Source: Archilochus colubris
Lineage: Eukaryota; Chordata; Aves; Apodiformes; Trochilidae
DNA length: 64,000 bases
Assembly: GCA_023079485.1 (NCBI GenBank)
Contig: CM041084.1
Location: 131,328,792 to 131,392,791 of the forward strand
Direction: 5' to 3'
Both the position numbers and the translations under genes were made by a program. The notes beneath the pieces were generated by a model. The model was given only the letters and a program-made list of their open reading frames with translations, was not told the origin of the DNA and did no database searches. Position 1 is the stretch's first letter. Each line of letters begins with the position of its first letter. This document shows positions 1 through 19,600 of the stretch, one piece after another.

Positions 1-887
1 ACAAATGTGTGAGCCAGTGCTGCTGTGCCAGAAATAATTCGTGGAATGTGACTATCCAAGGTAACCCCTATAGCTAAAGAGACTCTCCCTGGGTGCTTTA
101 ATGTTGAAAAACCCTTGTGATAACTGGAAGGTTTAAGAGGTATTTGAATGCCCATAAAAATGCTGGAAAAGAAACTGAAAGAAGAGAGGTGCAGAGGTGA
201 ATCAGGGCATGGATGCCTTGCAGCAAAGGACTATAGAGAAGCTCCATCAGCTTTAGTAATCTAGGACTGTCTGTCTTCAGAAAGATGCACTATATATCAA
301 ACAATTTGTACTAGGCTGATGCAGATACTTTAGTGTCTTTTTCTGCCTTTGTTTGCAGAAAATTACAATAAAGGGTATGGACAACTTCACTAAGCCCTTA
401 ATTATATGTCATAAATGGTCTTTTACTTCTTTTTTTCTTAGTGGATCTCCTTCCTAAATCACTTCAAAATACACATTATGCTGAGTTTTGAGGTGGCATT
501 TGCATAGAAAACCTTTCAACGAGCAAGATAAATTTATCATTCTAAATCATACTTGATTTGTGACATAAACAGAGCCAGAGATTGCTGCTACAGTAGTGTT
601 ATGATACATTTTTGTATGCTCTACTTGACTGTCCTATTTTCTTAATTTTACGTAAAAATTGGGACATAGTTAACTTAGAGTATAAAGAAAAACTGTGCAC
701 ATATGTTGAAAAAAATGGTCCAAGTTTGCAAAACTAACCCAGAATATGGACAAATAGGGTATTTAGTTTCTATTTGGATACTTGAAAGGTGCTATTAACA
801 GATAATAAGAAAATATCTGCAAGATTTAAAGTATCTTTAAATCCTTTTGCTATTTTAAATATATATATGTATATAAAATCTGTTTAG
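1..887. other. Left-edge AT-rich DNA, no gene recognised
   Basis: This AT-rich stretch has no long open frame and no repeat that I recognise. A possible donor (CCAAG followed by GTAACC) sits at 61, after a short frame open from position 3, so an exon could run off the left edge. The support is too thin to call it. Confidence 0.4.
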
Positions 888-1032
888 GTATGGAATGCTA
901 ACAAGCTGAAGCATACTCCTTTTTTCTTTGCCAAATGTTCAACTGATTTACAGAGAAGTGCTGGTTCTTTTCCTATACCGGATGCAGGATATACTTGTTT
1001 TAAAGATGATCAAATCCAGTTGAATTTCAGTG
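888..1032 (+). CDS. Candidate internal exon of an unrecognised gene
   Basis: An open frame of 48 codons plus one base runs from a TTTAG acceptor (exon from 888) to a perfect GTAAGT donor at 1033. A better acceptor lies inside it: a pyrimidine tract (CTCCTTTTTTCTTTGCC) followed by GATTTACAG, giving an exon from 954 in the same frame. Read from 888 it begins VWNANKLKHT. From 954 it reads RSAGSFPIPDAGYTC and ends IQLNFS. The donor phase (one base) fits the acceptor at 1654. I do not recognise the protein, and it is not the FZD6 expected upstream of CTHRC1. A 48-codon open frame can occur by chance; the splice context is the main support. Confidence 0.27.
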
Positions 1033-1653
1033 GTAAGTAAAAAAGAAAAGTTGAACTTAATTTTAATAAGGTTTAACATTCTGCAAAAGCAGTGGAAAAA
1101 GCAGCAGCTGAATAGGATGGGGAATTATGTTTCTCTTTGAAGTCTGACCACCCAGTCTCAATGTGCAATTTCAGAAGGCCCTGCATCAAAGGAGAAATGT
1201 TCCCTCCCTCCCTTGACACTGCCTGCTTGTTGGATCAGTCTTTGAAGGTATCTGACTGCTCTCTGTTTGCCTGTCTTCACACTGGTAAAGGTCTCTGCCT
1301 GTATTAACCACTGGTATTCAGAGTAATTCAGATGGCTGGCACCAAAGGTATTTTGGAGTCTCACAAGAATAAATGTTATTTCCTGTGCATTACCTTTTTT
1401 GCACTTATTCTTTCACTTGTTTTGTTTGGAGTTTTGTTTTCTTTGTTTTTGGTGTTTTGTTTTGTTATTTTGGTTTTGATTGGTTTCTTGCTTGCTTGTT
1501 TTTTTTGTTTTGGTCTGGTATTTTTGTCATTTTATTTTGTCCCAATCATATTTAGCTTCATTTTAAGTAGACTAGAGTTTAAATGTAATTAGAAAAACAG
1601 AAGTTGTGCAGTCTATACCACACCTCTGTGAGCTGTCTGCTTTTTATTTCTAG

Positions 1654-1709
1654 AGGAACTTGGAGTATCTTTCTGGTGTACATCTATGAAATATGCTTCT
1701 GTATATTAA
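1654..1709 (+). CDS. Candidate 3'-terminal coding exon of the same unrecognised gene
   Basis: A strong acceptor (TGCTTTTTATTTCTAG) opens an exon whose phase matches the donor at 1033. Joining gives about 17 further codons, including ELGVSFWCTSMKYASVY, then a TAA at 1707..1709. An ATTAAA at about 1725 could serve as poly(A) signal, and a CR1 follows directly. The call depends on the upstream exon being real. The protein family is unknown. Confidence 0.23.
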
Positions 1710-1758
1710 CTAGATTTTACTTCAGATTAAAAAGCACTTGAGATGCAAAGTATAATTA

Positions 1759-1988
1759 GAATCATAGAATTGCTCAGACTGGAAAAGACCTTCAAGATCA
1801 TTGAGTCTGACCTCATCCTAACCCTGTTATCCTGTTCCTGATGACCCACCACTAAACTGTGGGCAGTGTCCCCAGGCACTACATCCTGATGATTTTTAAA
1901 CACATTCGAGGATGGAGACTCAACCACCTCCCTGGGGAGCCAGTTCCAGTTCTTAACAGCCCCTTCTGTAAAGAAGTTTCTCATTAAA
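1759..1988 (-). repeat. CR1 LINE 3' fragment
   Basis: The + strand reads AATCATAGAATTG, then a 'ctggaaaagaccttcaagatcattgag'-type segment, then 'ccccaggcac' and 'gaggatggagactcaaccacctccctggg'. This is the reverse complement of the CR1 3' end, so the element lies on the - strand with its 3' terminus at the low coordinate. It is truncated and diverged. Confidence 0.88.
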
Positions 1989-3024
1989 TTAGAGGATTAA
2001 AATTTTTCTGGGGACATTTATATCTGAGTTCTTCATTAATGCTTATTCCCTGTATTTCAACTTTGTTCATCAAAACTAAATCCAAAAAGTCTGCTTTATT
2101 TGAGGTTTTACTAGTTAAACTAATGGCAAGCATAGCAATATCTTTAAACACATGAAGAACTACCTTCATTAAATAGCTCATAGTGGGTTTCTCAGTGCAA
2201 ACAGAAGCTGGAGAGGAGAATTGTTTCTGCAAGGAGAACTATGTGGAAGAAAGTTTTATGGAAGGGTAGTGCTAGCTGGACACCTCCTTTCCAGCCCAGG
2301 GAGCACACTCTAAGGTGTGGCCTTAGAGTCATGAGAGAAGATCAGGTGTGTTAAGTGGAGAGGAATACACTCAGATTTTACGTACAAGGTAAATGTATTA
2401 CACATTTGATGTACAATGTGAAGAGAAAGAAGGAGGTTTGTAAGTTAGAGGTGATAGTGGGATCATTGAACATGACCACCAAGGGGATCTTAGACAGATG
2501 AAAGCATGTTCTGTGTTGGTTGTTTGTGAAGCATCCTTCCAAAGTATCTATAGTTTTATGAAGATAATGTATAACATGGTTTATCTTTGCTATGTTCTGC
2601 CTGACCACATGAAGCTGCATCCCATGATATTCCATGGGTATAGAAATAAGACAGTGCCAGATAAGGTCCTGGACAAAATTATTAGTAAGTTAGCTAATTA
2701 GTTGATGACTTAAGCTTCTTGGGGAGCTGCATTCCCTCCAGAGCCAGGTCTAGTGGTATCATACCTACTGTCCAAGAGTGCATGCAAGTCTTGAATGACC
2801 CAGCTGAGATGAAGGATTTGATGATGCTGAAACTGCTGAACGTGTTTCTTGGCACAGAGTTTGAGACACTGAGGTTCCCTCCAGGGCACAGCCCTCTCTG
2901 GGACTTGCTTTCCTTTCACATTTCTACAGACAGGGCTGCGACCCAGACTTCTGACTGAAAAACAAGTGGATGCCCAGCAGGGTTTAACAATCTGGACACG
3001 CATCATTCAGTGAAATGTGAGGAG

Positions 3025-3068
3025 GTGGCACTGACAGGGGTGTGATGTGGCACTGGCAGGGGTGTGAC
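3025..3068. repeat. 22-bp tandem duplication
   Basis: Two adjacent 22-bp units begin GTGGCACTG and end GGGGTGTGA plus one base. They differ at two positions. A degenerate third partial copy (ATGCCACTGAGCAGG) follows. Confidence 0.85.
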
Positions 3069-6000
3069 ATGCCACTGAGCAGGTCAGATGCAAATGTGTG
3101 GGGCTGTCTGAAGTCAGGACTCACCATGGAAATTAATTGGAGATATTTTTCTTAAAATGTGATTTTTAATAGGCAAAATTATCCCAAAAATGGACACTGG
3201 GAGGAAAGCTGATAGTCAGGATAAATTTCCCTATGGAGAGAAATGTAAAGTCACCAAGCCAGTAGGAAAACCCAAGAGAACACAATAAAAAACAAGGAAG
3301 GACTTCACCTTTTAAATTAATTCAGCCTCAGCAGCATTAGATTTTAGATCACACATACTGAAAGTTTCTTTACTTGGCAATGGGAAATTGGGAATTCATA
3401 AATGAGATTTTCAATCAACTAAGAGGTGCTGTAATTACAGCAAAATTACAAGGACAGAAGTCAGGAAACCACACTAGGAACAAAACCATGCCTCACAAAA
3501 GTGTAGTTAGATGAGCATCTCTCATTAAAAAATTGAATACAAAGAAGGACTTGAAGAGACATTTTTCTTCTCAGGAGTCTGGTACATCTTTGCTTTTTCT
3601 GACTAAACATGATCTCATCTCCACAAGAACCAGGGATTCAGACCGTTTCCACTGCCATTGGTCAGCTGTTGATGCAAGTTAAATAAGATTTTTATTTTAG
3701 CACATAGAATTATTTGAATGCAAGAGTATCTGTTGAAGTATCCTCAGGGTACCTATGGGATTACCCCACTGATTCCACAGCAGCTCCTGGGCCAAAAGTC
3801 CATGGGCCTTTTGGAGGCAATGGGTCATCAGTGAGCAGAGGAGGTTGGGTGCTGTCCAGAAGCTCCCCAGCCCTGCTTGCAGTGAGCTGTTGTGCTTCTC
3901 CACTGAGATCAGGCCACCAGTGGGGATGTGAGAAACAGGGTCTCGGGAATGCTGTGGTCTCCAGGCTTCACCACTACATTCAACAGGCAGAGCCACGGCA
4001 GCCGTGCACATCCAGATCTGTCATCACTGAGCTGTGACTCTGTCCCTCTCTCTCTCTTCTCCAAGACAGGAAGTTTTGTGCAACTGTTGAGTGTCCTGGA
4101 ACAGTTCATTAGTTTCTGTGACCAAATCCTCTTGCATCCACAGGTTTTGTATGTGCCAGCTATGATGCCTGTAGACCTCTGGTTTCTGCAAGCCAACCCA
4201 AAGTGCTCTGCAGCCCTTCCTCAGACTGCAGCCCGTGCCTCATTGCTGTCTTGCTTCACATGAGGAACTCCTTTTCAGAGGGCTTCCTGGATACAAATAT
4301 AACCATTTCAAAGTTCAAGTGCATTGCTTTAATTTTAGGATTGTCATTAATTTAAAGTAATATTTTCCAAAACTGGGTGGACAGATCTGTGGCAGTGTAG
4401 AAAATTTGAGATCATTCCCTTCATTAAAGAAGCCTTCCTGTCTGAATGGAGCATTGTATTTCACATCCTGATAACTACTTACTAGCACAAGACTCAAGGA
4501 AAATCAGATTTTCAGTTCTGTAAAAGGGATTTCTATTCATTGAGAATTCATGAGATGGCCAAGTAATTTTTTAACCATTGACTAATTCACACCCACTCTT
4601 ATGAACAACTGTTTCTCCTGAGCCTCTGCTCTCTCCTTGCACGTGATGATTTACTGGAGGCACAGTGAATTTAAATTAAAATGAGACTGAATTAATTTTC
4701 TCATTCTACCACGTGCACAAATCCTTGAGCAACCTGATCTCACTGGACTTGCTTCGACCAGATGCACTCCAGACATCCCTTCCAACACAAACATTTCCAT
4801 GACTCCAGCCAGGATCACAGCAGCTGACTTGGGAGTCAGTCTTGCAGAGGTACAGACCAGACTCCTTCACAGTCAGACATTAGCAACCAGAATCAATCAA
4901 AACAGGTCTCAGGAAGGGCTTTTTGTCAAACAGTTTACATTATAGAAATGTCTGCTTGTCCTGTGCTATCCTTTATCAGTGAAGCAGACAGTTCTCCTAA
5001 ATAGATTTATAAAATTTTATCTAATTCTGTCTGACAACTTGTAAGCGATGTTTAGTTTAAGATACTCAATGCTTCCATTATCACTGTAAAAGCCACAGCT
5101 ATAGGGACATGCAAATATAAAACAAGTGATGAACAAGGGAAAAAAATGTGTATAGAAGCTCCATCAGGCCACGAAAGGAGCTGCTTCCACAAAATGAACT
5201 CTCTGGTATCTGGTGTATGTTCTTGACTTGTTAAAGTCAAGTGTTAAAGATTTATCTCAATAAAAATGAATCTGAGTAATAAAAAGTGTTAATCCTCTCT
5301 CTAGTGCTTTCTATTATGCAAAAATACAATATTTCTTATACTAACATCATGAACTACCATGTGCTTATTCAGAGGTAAGGAATTAACAGTTAACTGCAGG
5401 ATTTCTACCTTGTTTGTGATATGCCCTGCATATGGGCACTGGAACCCCTTCTGCAGTCAAACCTCTGAAGGATCAGCATAAGCTCCCCTGACAGTTATGC
5501 CCCTCTTGTCTTTGATAAACTCTGTTGTTATGCTCTGACCTCTGCCTGTGCTTTCTTGTGGTCATTCCCAATATTTCTGGTTTTCATGGCTTACTTAGTG
5601 AGCTGTTTGCATGACTTGACTGTCACCTGCAGGTATAGAGTCTCAGCAAGGACAAAACTGATACAATTTACACTTTACCTTTTCTCAAAGGCATGAACAG
5701 GACATCACTGAGTATTATAATCCTCTAAATTTACTTTTTAAGATTCAAATATGAGTATGTATACCTGCAAAGCACTGCTGTGACTCCAATGCCAGGCTTA
5801 TGTAGAAGCTACTGGAAGTTTTTTTGTAAGAGGTGTATCTGTGCTAGTAAAGCAAAAAAAATAGGGAGAGAAAGTCTGGAATTATTTTAAAAAGTAAACA
5901 TGCTATATAAATAGTATATTTGAACTAAAAGTTTTTAAAAGAGATCAATTCCAGAATCCCATTGATTTTTATGCAGTTCCGAAGGGGGGTTTTGTGTGGA

Positions 6001-8910
6001 AGAAAATTAAATCTCTTTCTTAATCCTAAAATATATTTCCCTAAGAATTCTTACTTTGGTTTTCTTCTATAGCAGTACAGATGGCTCTTTGTCTCCTCAA
6101 TCAGCCAGGCTATTTGAGAAAGGCTATTTGAGAAATTCAGCAGTCTCCTCTGATCCCAGCTTTTTACAAAGACTTAAAACTCACCCTATAAGATCAGTAA
6201 TAAAGGGAACAAGAGCTGAATAATGATCTCCATGATTAAAAGCACCAAGGGTAGATCAGCAAAGGTCCTGAATGTTGTGATGCTGAGCACAGCATTGCTG
6301 AGCCTGAGCTCTCTGCTGCTCACTTTGGGTTACACATGCATCCCCCCCCCAGCAATGCATAGCTAGGACTGGCAATCACAGTCAAAATCCCCAGACATCA
6401 CCAGAGAAATGTATAAAGCAACAAGAGTTAAAAGCAGATTAAAAATCCAGGTCTTGGCTTTTACCTTACCGGGCCTCTTTTGGCTCAGGATCCTCAGCTT
6501 TGAACCTTCTGTAATACTTAGACACCTAAGTCTGGTTTTCCTGCTTGTGAAAAGCCACAAGAAATATAGATCCCATATGAGAAGAATCTATTTCTGAGTG
6601 GTTAAAGCTTCTCTTCACTGCATAAGGAAACTCTTCTACCAGCTATGTGTCTCTTCTACACGGTTTGGATTATGGATCTGGTTTTTCCTTCCTAGGCTCT
6701 GCATTAATCAATGGATTCCCATAATAAAATGCTCTTATCATTTCTACTGCAATTGTTTTGCTTTATGAAGAGTGAAGGATGAGTAGCAAATATTTACCAA
6801 TATTCAAACCAATGCTGTAATAAATGTCAGGGTTTTACAATGGGCTGGTAATTAACAGAATGAGAGATGCTCTCTATTAGTCCCCCTCCCTGACAACAAA
6901 AGGAAAGATAACAAGGGAGAGATTTATGGTTCGAAATTAAACTACACAGCTTTAATGAAACAGTAATGATAAAAAAGGTAAAATTATTAAATGTATACAA
7001 ATATACAGAAAAACAATACCATGACCCTCTTTCATTTCCTCCAGTAACACTCACCTCATCACTGAGGCTGCAGGGCAGCTCTGGGAAAGTCCAGGCTGGA
7101 CTCCTGGAGGCAGGAACACACAGATTCAGGTTAGCATGGTCCAGGACCACAGGTGAACAGACAGAATCCTCCTGGAATGTTAAAGAAGGAAGAAAGCAGG
7201 AAGAAGGCAGGACTCTCATGATCCCTCAAATTTATACTGTGATGGGATGGAATACTCCATTTGGTCAGTTTTGATCACCTGTCTTGTCTGTTCCTCCCTA
7301 AAGGTGGGTTGCAGGTGTGACCCCTTTTCTCCATTTTTCTTTCTGGAGCATAAATGTTTCTCAGACCTGAGCAGTGGCCTTGGTTCTGCACACCATTCTC
7401 TAGCCCTGACTGTGAACATCGAGCGTTACCAGTTCTAGAAGCAGACACTGACTGTGAAACTTGCTGTTAATTTCAGCAAGTACAGCTATTTACAAGAGAC
7501 TTAACTGGAAGTAAAATAATTAATTAATTCTATCCTGGCCCAAACTAGGACAAAATAGACTTCATAAACTGAAAGAGTTTTACAAGGAAGGTGGAGAGAC
7601 CCAGAAACGCAGTGGGCAGACGCTTGAATTTAAGCATTTTATAGCTCAGGTGAATGGAAATGCATGGGCATGTGAGCACAGTGTGCTCTTCAGGATTGTG
7701 TGGATGGTTTTGGGGATGCTGAGAGGCTATGCTAAGCAGAAAAACAGCTCATATCCCAGCAGAGAGACTGCTCTTGTGGCACCAGCCCAGTGGTGTGAGC
7801 ATCTGCTATGGCAGTGCACGACAGCAACATGGTGATCTTGCATGAGCTTGCCTGGGTTGTTCAGCAGCAGACTGATTGTGTGGAAGATTTTAGTGGTATT
7901 TCAATGGTGGATGTATGTACCTCAACATCTTTGCTGATATGGGTGTAAAGTCACTTTTAAAAGACACAATTTGTATCATATGGCAGTATGGGTCAAATGA
8001 AGGAATAACTGATTGATACAACATGGATCCAGTTTTAAAGATGCTCTGGCAAGTTTATTAAAACAGACCCTTTTATCCTGGAAATATTGAATGCAAAGTA
8101 AATCAGTAGTTCTGATTCAGTTTGAGTGTCTCAATAACGTACAACAACAGTTGCTGCCTTCAGAACCATTTAAACATGTCAAAAGCCCACAGAACATAAG
8201 CCTAGCAGATGGTGAGGGCTTGCTCGGAATGAAGCAGGCTAAGGAAGGATGTTGATATTTCTATTTTCCAGATGGTAATGCACATTGCAAGTCAAATGAG
8301 CACTAGAAGAAGCACATCACATCACAGAGCTCAAAACAGATGTCCCACAATTATTTACTTAAACCATCTTTTAAAGTGCTCCTCAGTTTGCTTCTCCTAG
8401 CAAAACCAGCCATTTGGAATTTACAAGGTTCTAGCTCAGACCCAAACTCTGACCCAAACAGTGAACAAGCCTAGGTAGGGAAATGCATATGCAAATTTAT
8501 TTATTTAAAATACCAAGTATTTTAAATACTCCTCATGAGGAAGGTGTACAATGATGCTGTGCTGTGTGCTTCAGCTTTCACACATCACCTGAAGAAAATA
8601 ATTCTGTAGCACAGAGCTTTGTCAGTCTGGGAAGGGATGTGCCCTAGTAACAGCTCACACTGATGTCAGGAAACCCCAGCCACTTAGTAACAACACCTGT
8701 GTGAACATGCAAAATATAGAGAAGTCAAATGTTCATCTTCACAGTATTATCACCAACCCAGACCAGAAGCAGGAGGGTTTGCTGGCAGGGGAGCACAGGT
8801 TACACAATGAAGACTCTGCATTTGTGTGTTCACTGAGAATGTGAAGGAAGCAATTGTTATATTTAAGGATTTACATAATTCCACATTTTCCCCCAGTAGG
8901 TTTAGGGAAT

Positions 8911-8973
8911 TATTTCTATTTACTATTTACTATTTCTATTTCTATTCATTATTTCTATTTCTATTTCCTATTT
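8911..8973. repeat. TATTTC/TATTTA microsatellite
   Basis: Roughly ten TATTTC or TATTTA hexamers with an imperfect centre. The array is flanked on both sides by TTTAGGGAA (left flank ends at about 8909, right flank at about 8972..8980), which suggests expansion between short direct repeats. Confidence 0.8.
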
Positions 8974-10198
8974 AGGGAACTACAGCTATTTTATGAAGTT
9001 GTCTGGTTGTATCACTGCTCTCCTTCAAATGGCAGGAGCCCACACCTCAGCAACGTGGCTTACACCAGTCCCAGTTCTCAGGACACTGTGTGGCATGGTT
9101 GGTGACAGCATTGTGACCTGTGGTACAAATCTTTCTTTACTACTATTATTCAGCAGTGACCTTGTGGAAAGGGGAGCAAGGAAGAAGTGCCTTAAAGTGA
9201 AGAGGTAGCTGCCATCAGGCCAATATAAAGAGGTTTTAGTGCAAACAAAAATCTGGTTCTTCCTGGTCTAGTATAAATGGCTTGACATCTTGTAACATCC
9301 ACTCCCACAGCAGTTATGTGCGTTTTTGTTAAATACTTCAGAAAACAAACAAGCAAACAAACGTATTGAAGCTTATCTCCCTCTTCTGGAAACTCAGTCT
9401 CTACAAGTCCCACAGAGATTGCAATGAACAGAAGTTATCTTTCAAGTATTTGTTATTTCTAGTTGTAATGCTTAAGGACACCCAGCAGTATTTCTTTCAT
9501 AGTGCTTTAGTCTCTAGTATGATGAAACATAAATTACTACTTTCAGTGAAAGCAAAATGAGATGGTTTACACCGAGCTGTTGAGGACTTCTTGTGTTATT
9601 GACAATGTTCCATTGGGCAATAACAAATTCCTTGACGAAAGTCCAAATTCCGTTCCTGATCAGAAGATTTTGCGTCCTTACTTTTTTCTGTTAAAATGAA
9701 TTCGGTGATTTATTCCCCGCTGCTATTCAATCACTTCTACCGTTCCCGGTGCATCAGGTTCCCGCTGTGGCGTTACGCGGTTCCTTGGCAAAACAGCTCT
9801 TTCATCTGAAAGGTGTTATCATCTGCAGAGCAAATTCTTGAAGACTTGGAAGGAGGCTGTTAGGTGCGACCCGTCAGTGCCCCTCCGCCCTTCCCCCGCA
9901 TCTCTCCCGCCGCTCTGCCGGGGCTGCTGTACGGCCCGGGGAGAGCTCGGCGGGGCTTGGCCCGAGGGGGCGGGAGCCCCCCGGCCCCCGTGCCAATGGC
10001 TGCGGGGGGATGGCTCTGCCTGGACCTTCCCGCTCCATTACAGGATGGAAATTACCGGCCTCCCCGGGGAGGGAGCTCGGGCTCCGCGCTCTGAAAGGCT
10101 CATTTATCCCCGCGCTGCCGCCTAGAGCGGCGGACACGGGCCCCTGACCCCCAGGCTCCCCCGGCCCCGGCGCCCCCCAGCGCCCCCAGCCCCCGGCC

Positions 10199-16340
<6,142 letters not shown>

Positions 16341-16640
16341 CTTTCCCTTCATTTTTATAATCACTCCCTATTTTTTATTTTGTACAATTTTCTTCAGAAT
16401 TTATTTCTGTAGCATTGGATGCAAGTATTTGATTGAAAGTTACCACATTTTTGCATCTGTAGTCTTTGTCTAGCCTTTGCACATTGAAGAGGTTTTTATA
16501 ATAATCATTTTAGAATATAAGTATCAAACCAATTAAAACCATTACCTTTTTTAATTCCTTGTTTGTCATATTATAATATACCATCACCATCTTAAGAAAT
16601 AAGTGTAACTTTTTATATCAAATAAATAAGACTTTTTACA
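16341..16640 (+). terminator. CTHRC1: CTHRC1 3' UTR with poly(A) signal
   Basis: An AT-rich 3' UTR of about 300 nt follows the stop. AATAAA lies at 16621..16626. Cleavage is inferred near 16640, before an A8 run. Confidence 0.75.
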
Positions 16641-19600
16641 AAAAAAATCCCGGCTACTTTATTGATCATCAAACTGCTGAAGGGATTTTACATGGTGCTA
16701 TGCTACAGGTTTTTTAGAAGACTTCATAGAAAGGTCTAAGAAAGCAAACTCAGGTCTTGCCTCTATCCTTCAGAAAAGATATGTAACATTTATTCCTGTG
16801 AACCTGATGGCACAATAGGATGCTCTGCTGTTAGTCTTAAGTCTCAAGACACTCCTGGTGAATTAGCTGTGACCTACATGTTGTGACAGAGTTAAATACC
16901 TCATTCTGAATAACTAAATAAAACCAGACTCAGCTCTTCCTCCCTCTTTCACTTTCTGGTACTGGATTCAGCACAATCATCCATTATTGATCTCCACTGT
17001 TACCACAGAGATACTAAAAATTTCACAGTTACAAAATTTAATTGCTCCAATAAAAAAAAAATTCTTTTGGATTTAAACTTTCAGATATATACAATCACTT
17101 TGGTGTTAACTGGAAGCTGGATATATAAAATAATTTAGGAGATAGAGAAGTGAAGAAAGTTGCATTGCCTTGCTTTTCAAAAAGTGTACTAGCAAAGTGA
17201 AAGAAGGATGTCAGAGCTAGTTTACTGCAGCCTACAGCCTGGAGAAGTGACAATACTGATCATGCCAGCACAGCATTAGCTTCAGTGTATTCCAAATGCA
17301 ACAACTGATATACTGAAATATTTTTGAAATTGTACAGATTCTAAAAAGAAACAACAGTCATATTTATTACAAAATCAATTTTATATTAATGAAAAAAAAA
17401 GCATGTACAACATGCAGAAACGTACGCTCTTCCCAGAAACTAAAAGGAAAAAACGTTAAATATAAGGAATTTATTTCAGCTACTTAGAATCAAATCTCAG
17501 CTTTTTTTTTCTGAATAGGTTATTGAATTTTCTCCAGGCATCTCTGATTGGTAGCCCTTGTCTACAGCTTTTGTTGAGAATGTTATAGGAACACACCTGC
17601 AGCTAGGAGAGAGCATTCAGGCTTCCCCAACTGCAAGCTTATGTGGGATATTGCTGCACGCCAGCAAATTATACAGCTGGTATGTTGTCTCTGAAGAACT
17701 GTACTGCTTTCATTGGCTTGGATGATGGATTTTCAGGGATCTATCTGAACACAAACAAGTTACTATGAACTAAGCTATGGTGTGAATTTACAGGATGTCA
17801 GTTAACATACAGTAACTGATTGTGTGCATGCTTGCAGCCTGTCTTTGCATTTATCCCAGGGCACAAGTAAGCTGTTCTGGGCCTAGAGCACACTAATCCA
17901 AGGTAGTTAGTGCACAACTTTTATTCTCATGATTTATTCATGTGTCTTCACAATATTTTTTGGACCATGGGTGGCAGAGTTAAATCTGTTCCACTAATTT
18001 CATTCTGCATACTAGAAAACACAAAACCAAGTCAACACACTCCAGAGGCAAAAGAAGTTTGTAGCTGTTAGGGATCTGGACAGAAATTTGCATGGTCAAC
18101 TTCCAGTAAAATTGATTTTCAACACATAGAAACTTCTACAATGAAAAAACCAAAGCTAGCTGTAACAGCCACAAGACCTTTTCTGATGAGACTGTCAACT
18201 GTATCAGTGCATAGGATGGGACTGTAGAGGAGAAAGTTCAAATTGTTAAATTTTAAGTATACACAAAATATGGTATGTAGCAACAGAATCAACAGAAACA
18301 AGGAAGTGGACTACTCAGTGAAAATTTAAAATACAGTTTCTGTAGTCTTCCAGATTTTAACTTAAAATTGAAATCAATTCCCTAGTCTGTTAAGATTTTA
18401 TTTAACATTTATTAAAATTATTTATCTCTCTGGTTAGTCTTTTGTTAAATAAAAAACTTCTTGAAGTGGTTATTCAGGTGTTTTGCCGGATTGTATTCTC
18501 CACTCCTTATGAAACTGATTACCTGTTTATGTCATGAAACCCCCATTACCTGTTGAATAATCTTTCCTAATTTATTTCCACCTCAGTTAAATTAAACTTT
18601 CTAGATACTTAATACCTTCTTATAACAGCAAAAAGCAGATGTTAAGGCCACAAATGTATTTTCTTAAAGAAGAACTTAAAATATAAAACAAACCCATATC
18701 TCCAAAAGTACGTATCCTTTATAGTAATAAGTGTCATGCAAATAAATAGCATTATTATTCAAATTTGAGATGTATTGTAATTTAGTTTATTACTAAGTTA
18801 GCAAATGATATTTGTCCTTTCTTTACAGTCCTTTCTTTAGACCAAATCAGGAAACATTAGTGGGTTGGTTCGTTTTTTTTAAAATAAACTCCTATGCACA
18901 ATATTTTTTAGATTACTTATGGATTATTTATTTTAGAGAGAATACTATTGAAAATTAGCATGGTCATATTTGTTAAAGTTTGAAAAGTGTATCACTATGG
19001 GATTATGAGGAAAAAAACCACGTTTTAAAAATGTAAGCCTACTTTCAAATATGCATTTACTTAGTAATACTTGGTCAGATGTATCAGTAATGGAGACAGA
19101 ATCTCCTGCAGAGACAGTGGGGGTGCAGGCAAAGGAAGAGAGAGAATATAAATTAAGTCAGTGGCCAGCAATGCACACAACATACACTTTGATCTAGTGC
19201 TAAAAGCAAGCCAAAAACCACAGTGCAAGTCTGTCCTGGTATGAAACAAGAACTGGGTTTCATCAGATTGGAAATTATTCAAACCCAAGACTGAAGAGCT
19301 GTTTTACAAAACAATTTGAGTCTCCAAACTGCACCCCACCAAAGCAGCATTTTTGTGTTGGATGAGTAATGGAATTTAAAGCGTTCCATATGCTAAAATC
19401 TGACAAATAACACAGAGGTGGATACAGAAGACATTCCTGTAAATGCCTACATACATATTTTCTTCATGAGACTCGGATCAAGATTTATGAAAGTTTTGAC
19501 CTACCCCAGGAGTTTCTTTTATATGAAATTTTTGACTTCTGTACGAGCAGAATCTGACCAACTGTTACCTCAAGACTTGTCAGTACTGATTAGTCTTTTA

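Larger units (their letters stand above)
1989..9850. other. Intergenic region upstream of CTHRC1
   Basis: No gene is recognised in these 7.9 kb. Contents noted: a 22-bp tandem duplication at 3025..3068, an ORF-rich GC-elevated patch at about 3.70-4.26 kb, a C9 run at 6342..6350, and a TATTTC microsatellite at 8911..8973. A 72-codon frame follows a CCTCCAG acceptor-like site at 2739..2741 and stops at 2956..2958. Its phase does not match the candidate exon donor at 1033, so it is not called as coding. Confidence 0.5.

Noticed and set aside
2719..2958. 79-codon + frame after an acceptor-like CCTCCAG
   Set aside because: It has no ATG at its start and the phase is incompatible with the candidate donor at 1033. 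It could be chance.
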